A stretch of 11,984 bases of DNA, taken from contig VBFZ01000002.1 of assembly GCA_005880805.1 (NCBI GenBank), forward strand, positions 1 through 11,984. The letters run 5' to 3'. Position 1 is the stretch's first letter. Each line of letters opens with the position of its first letter. A model generated the notes under the pieces. That model ran no database searches, was not told the origin of the DNA, and saw only the letters and a list, made by a program, of their open reading frames with translations. The DNA is from Chloroflexota bacterium (GTDB taxonomy: Bacteria > Chloroflexota > Limnocylindria > Limnocylindrales > CSP1-4). A program made the position numbers and the translations under genes. Of this stretch, positions 6,088 through 11,984 are shown one piece after another.

Positions 6088-6581
6088 CCGCCGGCCTCCG
6101 GGCTCGTGGTCGCGGCGAGGATCGCGTTCAGGTCGTCGACGTGGTCCGGATAGTGGTCGAGCCCGCACTCCGAGATCGACTCCAGGTTCCCGGGGTGCTT
6201 GAGCCAGCGTGTTTCGGGCACGACGGTGAGGTAACCGCGCAGCTCGCCCGCGGCAGTTCTGAACCTGCGGCGGACCTCCTCCAGGGGCAGCTGGGCCCAG
6301 CTCGCCTGCATCTCGGCGTTGACGACGTCCCCGCCGCGCGCGTCCCAGTCGACGTCGACGCGGACGGCGGTTGGGCTCGTCTCGCCGACGGCGAGCTCCT
6401 TCGCGATCTGCGTGGCGACTTCCTGCCAGCCGGCGAGATGGCCCATCAGATCGCGGCCCGACCAGTCGTGGGCGTCCTTGATGGGTCGGGACAGGTCCTC
6501 GTCGCTGAGGTCGTCGAGCGCCTCAAAGGGGCGCCATGCGTCGCGCTCGTCCTCGAGGAACTCCAGCGCGCTCGTGTACAC
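6084..6581 (-). CDS. DinB-like four-helix-bundle protein
   Basis: This is a 165-residue DinB/ClbS-like protein. The likely metal-binding histidines are His48 in DLMGHLAGWQEVA and His143 and His147 in GLDHYPDHVDDLNAIL, matching the family pattern of one His after helix 2 and an HxxxH in the last helix. WSGRDLMGHLAGW is the typical first half of the motif. Members include thiol-dependent transferases, maleylpyruvate isomerase-like proteins and hydrolases, so the reaction cannot be named. The open frame continues to 6830, but that portion covers the opposite XRE gene and is Arg/Gly-rich. The GTG at 6581 is chosen because the helix bundle starts there (VYTSALEFLEDERDAWRPFE) and TACCAT lies 6 nt upstream. 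The next gene is coupled through GTGA. Confidence 0.85.
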   Translation of the reverse strand: MYTSALEFLEDERDAWRPFEALDDLSDEDLSRPIKDAHDWSGRDLMGHLAGWQEVATQIAKELAVGETSPTAVRVDVDWDARGGDVVNAEMQASWAQLPLEEVRRRFRTAAGELRGYLTVVPETRWLKHPGNLESISECGLDHYPDHVDDLNAILAATTSPEAGG

Positions 6582-6587
6582 GCCCCG

Positions 6588-6593
6588 ATGGTA
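6588..6593 (-). promoter_or_regulatory. -10 element of the DinB-like gene, leaderless type
   Basis: TACCAT on the minus strand is followed by 6 nt and the GTG at 6581. It fits TANNNT and was part of the reason for choosing this start. No clear -35. Confidence 0.45.
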
Positions 6594-6649
6594 GCCCTGA
6601 ATTTGCCCTAAATACGTGCCGGGTGAGGGGTGTTCGACACCATGGCGCG

Positions 6650-7399
6650 ATGGACGACCTGCGGATCGGGCGGCTGTGTCGCGCCCTGCGCCGCCGACGC
6701 GGCTGGCGCCAGCTCGACCTGGCGGCTGCCGCCGGTTGTCACCAAACCACTGTTTCCCGCCTCGAGCGCGGGCATCTGGCGACTCTCTCCATTGAAGTCG
6801 TCCGCCGCATCTTCGCCCTGCTCGACGCACGGTTCGAGGGAGTTGTCAGCTGGCGTGGTGGTGACCTCGACCGGCTGGCCGACGCACGACACGCTCAGCT
6901 GGTCGAGGCTGCCGCCCGCGTGTTCGCAGCCGCCGGCTGGACTCTCTCCGCGGAAGTCTCGTTCTCCGAATGGGGCGAACGTGGCTCGATCGACCTCCTG
7001 GCAGTACTCCCGGACAGGCGGATCGCCGTCGTCAACGAGATCAAGACCGAGATCACGAGCGTCGAGGAGACGGTCCGCAGGCATGACGCCAAGGTTCGTC
7101 TGGGGGCGGGCATCGTTCGCCAAAGGCTTGGTTGGCGCCCACTGGCGGTTGCTCGAGTGCTCATCCTCGCGGATCAGTCCACGTGTCGACGAGCAGTCGC
7201 CCGACACTCAGCGACATTCGCATCGATCTATCCATTGGGCAGCCGAGTCGTGCGCGCGTGGATCAGGAACCCGTCGGGTCAAGCGATCGGTGGGCTCTGG
7301 TTCCTTTCAAGCAAGCATGGGCGAGCTGAAAAGTGGTCCCGTGGGGGTCCCAAGCGGATTCGAACGCGCTCGTCTCTGCCGACCACTCGCAACCGATAG
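6650..7399 (+). CDS. XRE helix-turn-helix protein fused to a putative PD-(D/E)XK nuclease domain
   Basis: This 249-residue protein has two parts. Residues 5-60 are a Cro/C1-type helix-turn-helix (RRGWRQLDLAAAAGCHQTTV, then SRLERGHLATLS). Residues 80-215 look like a restriction-endonuclease fold: a helix (QLVEAAARVFAAAGW), the motif GERGSIDLLAV with Asp115, then VVNEIKTEI with Glu130 and Lys132 as the ExK pair. Later come a helix with basic residues and a strand (ARVLILAD). Proteins of this plan occur in actinobacteria and relatives; I know of no assigned role. The last 25 residues translate an antisense tRNA-like 3' end and are probably not part of the domain. The ATG has neither a nearby TANNNT nor a good Shine-Dalgarno sequence; GTG at 6623 is an alternative. 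Its 3' half looks less GC-rich than its neighbours, hinting at transfer. Confidence 0.72.
   Translation: MDDLRIGRLCRALRRRRGWRQLDLAAAAGCHQTTVSRLERGHLATLSIEVVRRIFALLDARFEGVVSWRGGDLDRLADARHAQLVEAAARVFAAAGWTLSAEVSFSEWGERGSIDLLAVLPDRRIAVVNEIKTEITSVEETVRRHDAKVRLGAGIVRQRLGWRPLAVARVLILADQSTCRRAVARHSATFASIYPLGSRVVRAWIRNPSGQAIGGLWFLSSKHGRAEKWSRGGPKRIRTRSSLPTTRNR
7342..7365 (-). other. tRNA 3'-end-like remnant, possible attachment-site relic
   Basis: On the minus strand this reads like the last third of a tRNA. It has GTTCGAATC (T-loop), CCGCT (3' side of the T-stem), TGGGACC (3' side of an acceptor), a discriminator C and CCA. The 5' side of the T-stem does not pair (GCGCG where AGCGG is expected), and no GGTCCCA acceptor partner lies upstream. 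It is therefore not a functional tRNA gene. Elements that integrate into tRNA genes leave such 3' fragments behind. It may also be chance. Confidence 0.35.
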
Positions 7400-7534
7400 G
7401 CGGCGTGTCGGTGGTCGGCGCGAGGCTCACGGCTATCAATCCGCGGATGCTTGCGTGACGGATTGGCGACAGTGGCGCGGCCCCAGCTGCGGCCCCGCTG
7501 TTGATCGCGGGACACGGCTGGCGCGAGCCAGGAG
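7400..7534. other. gap between convergent XRE-nuclease and mutase genes
   Basis: No gene is supported here. It holds a tandem direct repeat of GCGGCCCC (7477-7484 and 7489-7496, each followed by a GCT) and a short CTGGC-GCGA-GCCAG hairpin (7518-7531) just after the mutase stop. Neither has a U-tract, so no intrinsic terminator is called. Confidence 0.5.
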
Positions 7535-9322
<1,788 letters not shown>

Positions 9323-9329
9323 GGCCGCG

Positions 9330-9338
9330 ACTCTAGCA
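9330..9338 (-). promoter_or_regulatory. extended -10 element of the mutase large-subunit gene
   Basis: TGCTAGAGT on the minus strand is an extended -10 (TGN plus TAGAGT, 9330-9335), followed by 7 nt and the ATG at 9322. It predicts a leaderless or 1-2 nt leader mRNA. The extended -10 could compensate for the lack of a -35. Confidence 0.6.
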
Positions 9339-9345
9339 TCGGGCC

Positions 9346-9377
9346 GTCGGCATCTACGTCGGCATCTACGTCGGCAT
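9346..9377. repeat. 12-bp direct repeats upstream of the mutase promoter
   Basis: GTCGGCATCTAC is repeated in tandem: 9346-9357, 9358-9369, and an 8-bp third copy 9370-9377. On the minus strand the unit is GTAGATGCCGAC, and the last copy ends 10 bp before the TAGAGT box, covering the place where a -35 would be. No gene lies in 9323-9428, so the repeats are not constrained by coding. They may be iterated binding sites for an activator or repressor. Confidence 0.65.
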
Positions 9378-9428
9378 CCCCGCGGGCGCCGATCTGATCG
9401 AGCGAGGTCCTGGCCCTGTCCGCGTCGG

Positions 9429-9644
9429 TCAGTAACGCCAGGCCGATCGCCTCTCAGGATCGGAAGCCGCCCGATCCGGATAACCCCGCCGATTGACGCG
9501 CCGTGCCCCGAGCTCCACCGCTTCCCGGTGCTGGCGCCGTCGGAAAGCCCGATAGATCCGGTATGCCTCGTACAAGGTCAGGATCGGCACGAGGCGGCGC
9601 GGCAGGATGCGCAGGATCAGGAGGCGTGCGATGGCTCGCAACAT
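9429..9644 (-). CDS. small basic protein of unknown function
   Basis: This 71-residue predicted protein starts MLRAIARLLILRILPRRLVP and continues ILTLYEAYRIYRAFRRR, giving one short hydrophobic or amphipathic stretch (1-32) followed by an Arg-rich tail. It is too short and basic to place in a family. Alternating Leu/Ile and Arg suggests an amphipathic membrane-associated helix, but no clear transmembrane anchor is seen. A GACGAT hexamer lies 6 nt before the ATG, a degenerate match to the window's leaderless pattern. It sits 106 bp after the lipoprotein gene and 106 bp before the mutase gene on the same strand. An overlapping frame (9454-9741) has Pro/Arg/Gly-rich noise-like composition and is rejected. 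It is real with moderate likelihood. Confidence 0.5.
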   Translation of the reverse strand: MLRAIARLLILRILPRRLVPILTLYEAYRIYRAFRRRQHREAVELGARRVNRRGYPDRAASDPERRSAWRY

Positions 9645-9750
9645 GCGGGAATCGTCGCGGCACGAGGCGGCGCTTCGCCCATTCCCGGATGCCGACCACG
9701 TTGCGCGAACCTATCGAGGTGACGCGGGCGAGCGCCGGCAAAATGCAACC

Positions 9751-10341
9751 TCAGCCAAACGCCGCGATCGCCTCCTGGACGATCCGATCCGGAACGCCCG
9801 CGGCCAGGACGACGTGGACGGTCCCCTCCCCGGCCGGCCAGACGACGATGGTCTGCGGCGTCCCGGCGTCCGCGTAGTCGAGCCGAAACGCGGGCCGACC
9901 AACGACGCTCGGATGCGAGACAGACAGGCCCGACACCTTCGGCGCGGCGCGGGCTCCGGCCTCGTAGAAGGCGGCGAGCCAATCCGCCTGCAGCCCGTTC
10001 CCCGTGAAGATCGCGAGCGTGACGCCAGTTGCCGGTGCCAGCTGCCATAGCCCGCCGGCGAATCGGACCTCACGGATGCCGCGGTCCTTGAGCAGCCCGA
10101 GGTTCGCATCCGAGCAGTTCCGGCCCGAATCGAGGCGGTCCGGCGGATGGCCTTCGAACGTCTGCGGGATCTGGCGCTCGAGGTCCGGGTACGCTCCCGG
10201 CTGCCGACCGTCGGCGAGGCAGGGCCCGCTGGCCGAAAACGTCGCGCCCGAGCTGGCGCATCCGAGGACCCCGGCCGTAAGCGCCACGGCGAACGCCGCA
10301 CCGAGCACGACTGCCCGGCTGCGACCGACCAGGGAAGCCAC
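9751..10341 (-). CDS. predicted lipoprotein of unknown function
   Basis: This 196-residue protein carries a lipoprotein signal peptide: a basic n-region (VASLVGRSR), a hydrophobic core (AVVLGAAFAVALTAGV) and the lipobox VLGC with Cys28 as the lipidation site. The mature part begins ASSGATFSASG, a typical flexible linker, so it is probably anchored on the outer face of the membrane. Two more cysteines (41 and 76) could form a disulfide. The rest alternates strands and helices (REVRFAGGLWQLAPATGVTL, then WLAAFYEAGARAA, then TIVVWPAGEGTVHVVLAAGV). I do not recognise the fold. The open frame runs to 10728, but a signal peptide cannot be internal. The GTG at 10341 is supported by TACGCT 6 nt upstream. 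Confidence 0.78.
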   Translation of the reverse strand: MASLVGRSRAVVLGAAFAVALTAGVLGCASSGATFSASGPCLADGRQPGAYPDLERQIPQTFEGHPPDRLDSGRNCSDANLGLLKDRGIREVRFAGGLWQLAPATGVTLAIFTGNGLQADWLAAFYEAGARAAPKVSGLSVSHPSVVGRPAFRLDYADAGTPQTIVVWPAGEGTVHVVLAAGVPDRIVQEAIAAFG

Positions 10342-10347
10342 CGCGAG

Positions 10348-10353
10348 AGCGTA
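10348..10353 (-). promoter_or_regulatory. -10 element of the lipoprotein gene, leaderless type
   Basis: TACGCT on the minus strand is followed by 6 nt and the GTG at 10341, just before the signal peptide. It decides the start together with the lipobox. Confidence 0.45.
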
Positions 10354-10692
10354 CGTCGTGTTCCGCCCGCGTCTCGTTGCGGTGCACCCCTGCACCTGGT
10401 ACGGCGGTCCCGCCTGCGGTGCGTCGGCGCGCCCGACCATCGAGCCCGGCTCGCCGGGACCAGGGAGCCATTGCCCCGCACCGGTCTTGCCCGCTACGGT
10501 CTGCGCAGCCGTTTCGCGACTCCCGGGAGTGACCTGGGGCGTCGGCCACGGACAGACGATCGAACAATCCTTGCATCTCGAGGCCACGGGGGCGGGGACA
10601 GGATCTCGATCGTCGTCACGAGCCGAGTAACCACGGGCAGCCGGCCAGCAGGCCCGGATCGCGCGACGGCCGGAGTTATCGTTCGAATCACA

Positions 10693-10726
10693 GGACCGGC
10701 CGCAGGCACTTTCGCCAGGCCGGTCC
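10693..10726 (-). terminator. hairpin after the J-domain gene, possible terminator
   Basis: GGACCGGCC-N16-GGCCGGTCC is a perfect 9-bp inverted repeat whose loop can add a 3-bp GGC/GCC stem. On the minus strand it begins 17 nt after the J-domain gene's stop. The following minus-strand sequence has no T-run, so it is a hairpin at the right place rather than a canonical intrinsic terminator. Confidence 0.45.
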
Positions 10727-10743
10727 ATTGATTCCCGGCGGCG

Positions 10744-11547
10744 TCAGCGACCTGCGTCAGCCGCCTTCGGAACGTTGACGGGCGGTGCGTGCCGCCGGCG
10801 CACGACGCCACGCGCGTCCAGGTCGTCCCGGATCACGCGAGCCGCAGCGAGGAGCTCAGGATCCCGCGCGATCGTTCCGGCGATCCAGTCGATGTAGGAA
10901 GGCTCGAACGCCGCGACTTCGCCCAGGGTGTGGCCGCGGAACTTCCCGAACTCCAGCAGCAATGCCAGGGCATCGTCGAGGGGCGGGGGCTTCTGTGGTC
11001 GGAAACCGCGAACCCGGCCGCGGCGCAGCGGGCCGGTCGGGTCCGAGGCGCGCAATGGCTCGCGAGGGATGCGCTCAACCCGGAGCGGCGGCCAGCCGGG
11101 GCGCGGATGCGTCGATCCGGGCGCGGTCGTGGTCTGATTGCGGACGCGGTAGGTCGCCGTGGTGTCCACCCGCCCCGTGACCGGTCGCGTCGGCCTCGGT
11201 CGCGGGGGCCCGCCACGACCGGCGCGATCCGCTCCGTCCGCGCCGCGGGACGGCCCGCCTGCTGCGCCGTTTCGCCCATCTCGATCGGCGGCACTCGCTC
11301 CAGCCCGACCTGCGGAACCGGTCCCGCCACGGCCCCCGGCCCCTCGCCCCGCCGCTCCGCCCTTCCGCAGCAGCTGGTAGGCGGCGTTGATCTCGGCCAT
11401 CTGGCGGGTGGCGCGGCGCGCCGCGGCGGGCTCGCCGGTCAGGTCGGGATGGTGGACCCGCGCCAGCCGGCGCCACGCAGCCTTGATCGTCTCCTGGCTC
11501 GCGCCCGGCTCGATGCCGAGGACGGCGTAGGGGTCGCGGGTCGGCAC
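10744..11547 (-). CDS. J-domain protein with ExoX-C-like C-terminal domain
   Basis: This 267-residue protein starts with a J domain (residues 5-62): DPYAVLGIEPGASQETIKAA, then WRRLARVHHPDLTGEP with the HPD triad at 33-35 that stimulates Hsp70 ATPase, and a final helix AEINAAYQLLRK. A linker rich in Gly, Arg, Ala and Asp (63-190) follows, low complexity and probably disordered. Residues 191-243 form a compact domain: LLLEFGKFRGHTLGEVAAF, then EPSYIDWIAGTI and RDPELLAAARVIRDDLD. The FGKxxGxTLxEV...YxxWI pattern is that of the exodeoxyribonuclease X C-terminal / DUF3820 family. It lacks the zinc-finger and peptide-binding domains of DnaJ, so it is a specialised co-chaperone. The GTG start follows TAGACT by 6 nt. 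It is divergent from the hydrolase at 11582 across 34 bp. Confidence 0.88.
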   Translation of the reverse strand: MPTRDPYAVLGIEPGASQETIKAAWRRLARVHHPDLTGEPAAARRATRQMAEINAAYQLLRKGGAAGRGAGGRGGTGSAGRAGASAADRDGRNGAAGGPSRGADGADRAGRGGPPRPRPTRPVTGRVDTTATYRVRNQTTTAPGSTHPRPGWPPLRVERIPREPLRASDPTGPLRRGRVRGFRPQKPPPLDDALALLLEFGKFRGHTLGEVAAFEPSYIDWIAGTIARDPELLAAARVIRDDLDARGVVRRRHAPPVNVPKAADAGR

Positions 11548-11553
11548 GGCGTC

Positions 11554-11559
11554 AGTCTA
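11554..11559 (-). promoter_or_regulatory. -10 element of the J-domain gene, leaderless type
   Basis: TAGACT on the minus strand is followed by 6 nt and the GTG at 11547. It is 7 bp away from the plus-strand TACAGT box, so the divergent promoters probably compete. Confidence 0.55.
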
Positions 11560-11566
11560 TCGGCGC

Positions 11567-11572
11567 TACAGT
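11567..11572 (+). promoter_or_regulatory. -10 element of the rightmost hydrolase gene
   Basis: TACAGT on the plus strand is followed by 9 nt and the GTG at 11582, giving an mRNA with little or no leader. No -35 is visible; the upstream region lies inside the J-domain gene. Confidence 0.45.
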
Positions 11573-11581
11573 CAATGGACC

Positions 11582-11984
11582 GTGCCTTCCTCGTTTCGCA
11601 TGTCTCCCCGGCCGATCGTCGGTCGCCGTACGGGCGTCGCCACCATTGCCGCCGCAGGAGCGGCCGCAGCGGCCTACCGCTTCGCCGTCCTGTATCGCGG
11701 CCGCGCCGGCTTCCCGCAGCAGCACCCGCCCCGCTTCAGCCCCGTGGATTTCGGGCTGCCGTTCGAGGAGACCGTCGTCGGCTCTCCCGGGGGTCGACTG
11801 CCGGCCTGGTTCGTGCCCGCGCGCGGCGGCGCCCGGGGACCCGCGGTCCTGCTCGTCCACGGCTGGGAATCGGCACGGGACCGCACGCTGCCGAACATCC
11901 GCCTCCTGAACGCGGCCGGCTTCCACTGCCTGACCTTCGACGTGCGCGGCCACGGCGCGAACCCACCCGAGGAACTGCCGGTCA
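11582..11984 (+). CDS. alpha/beta hydrolase with N-terminal membrane anchor, cut by right edge
   Basis: The first 134 residues of an alpha/beta hydrolase are visible; the gene has no stop before the window ends. After a basic start (VPSSFRMSPRPIVGRRTG) comes a short hydrophobic Ala-rich stretch (VATIAAAGAAAAAYRFAVLY), a likely membrane anchor or uncleaved signal. The hydrolase fold then begins: a strand (FEETVVGSPGGRLPAWFVPA), the oxyanion strand AVLLVHGWESARDRTL with the HGWES turn, and FHCLTFDVRGHGANPPEE. The strand order and the DVRGHG motif place it with serine hydrolases such as esterases and prolyl-oligopeptidase-like proteins. The nucleophile elbow lies beyond the edge, so activity cannot be judged. 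GTG at 11582 is the first start; the ATG at 11600 in the same frame is the alternative. Confidence 0.88.
   Translation, partial: MPSSFRMSPRPIVGRRTGVATIAAAGAAAAAYRFAVLYRGRAGFPQQHPPRFSPVDFGLPFEETVVGSPGGRLPAWFVPARGGARGPAVLLVHGWESARDRTLPNIRLLNAAGFHCLTFDVRGHGANPPEELPV

Larger units (their letters stand above)
10342..10743. other. gene-free 400-bp region rich in inverted repeats
   Basis: No convincing gene is seen on either strand between the lipoprotein start and the J-domain gene's stop. It contains several perfect inverted repeats: GGTGCA-CCCC-TGCACC (10381-10396), CCCGGC-TC-GCCGGG (10445-10458), the 12-bp palindrome ACTCCCGGGAGT (10519-10530), CGGCCGG-N22-CCGGCCG (10667-10702) and GGACCGGCC-N16-GGCCGGTCC (10693-10726). 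A non-coding RNA or long leader is possible but unproven. Confidence 0.5.

Noticed and set aside
7342..7440. A complete tRNA gene on the minus strand
   Set aside because: Only the 3' third matches; the T-stem 5' side is unpaired and the acceptor 5' side is missing.
10681..10689. GTTCGAATC resembling a tRNA T-loop
   Set aside because: The flanking 5 nt do not form a T-stem and there is no acceptor stem or CCA; treated as chance.
10342..10728. N-terminal extension of the lipoprotein
   Set aside because: It would place a lipoprotein signal peptide in the middle of the protein; composition looks non-coding.

Overview
The window is a GC-rich stretch of bacterial chromosome, visibly well above 60% GC with strong G/C bias at third codon positions. 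Its gene content is mostly housekeeping or metabolic. The style is that of a high-GC Chloroflexota or Actinomycetota-like soil or freshwater bacterium: a split B12-dependent acyl-CoA mutase, a PF06262-type metallopeptidase, a DinB-like protein, an XRE-nuclease fusion and very short leaders. The sequence alone does not fix the phylum. I count 15 protein genes, two of them cut by the window edges. I see no rRNA, complete tRNA, CRISPR array or insertion sequence.

Layout. 1-1070 (minus): B12-binding small subunit of an acyl-CoA mutase (cut at the left edge) and GTP cyclohydrolase I (folE). 1071-2081 (minus): alpha/beta hydrolase with Gly in place of the usual nucleophile. 2104-2532 (plus): small zincin metallopeptidase, divergent from the hydrolase across only 22 bp. 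2569-4814 (minus): a PLP threonine/serine dehydratase followed by a translationally coupled polytopic membrane protein. 4916-5705 (plus): ArsR regulator, thioredoxin and a clear intrinsic terminator. 5758-6581 (minus): DinB-like four-helix-bundle protein followed by a coupled small YjbR/DUF5519-like protein. 6650-7399 (plus): XRE helix-turn-helix fused to a putative PD-(D/E)XK nuclease, ending in an antisense tRNA-like 3' end. 7535-9322 (minus): catalytic large subunit of the acyl-CoA mutase, with 12-bp direct repeats upstream. 9429-11547 (minus): small basic protein, lipoprotein, a 400-bp gene-free stretch with overlapping hairpins, and a J-domain protein with an ExoX-C-like tail. 11582-11984 (plus): a membrane-anchored alpha/beta hydrolase running off the right edge.

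The two mutase pieces lie on the same strand about 7.3 kb apart and plausibly make one holoenzyme. At the positions that set substrate choice in methylmalonyl-CoA mutase, the large subunit has Phe and Gln, the pair seen in isobutyryl-CoA mutase. The ArsR-thioredoxin pair looks like a small autoregulated unit.

The most coherent non-genic signal is a -10-like TANNNT hexamer 6-9 nt before the start codon of nearly every first-in-operon gene. Downstream genes instead use a Shine-Dalgarno sequence or a GTGA overlap. This is the pattern of leaderless transcription. It helped choose several starts, and it is absent from the XRE-nuclease gene, which may be a newcomer.
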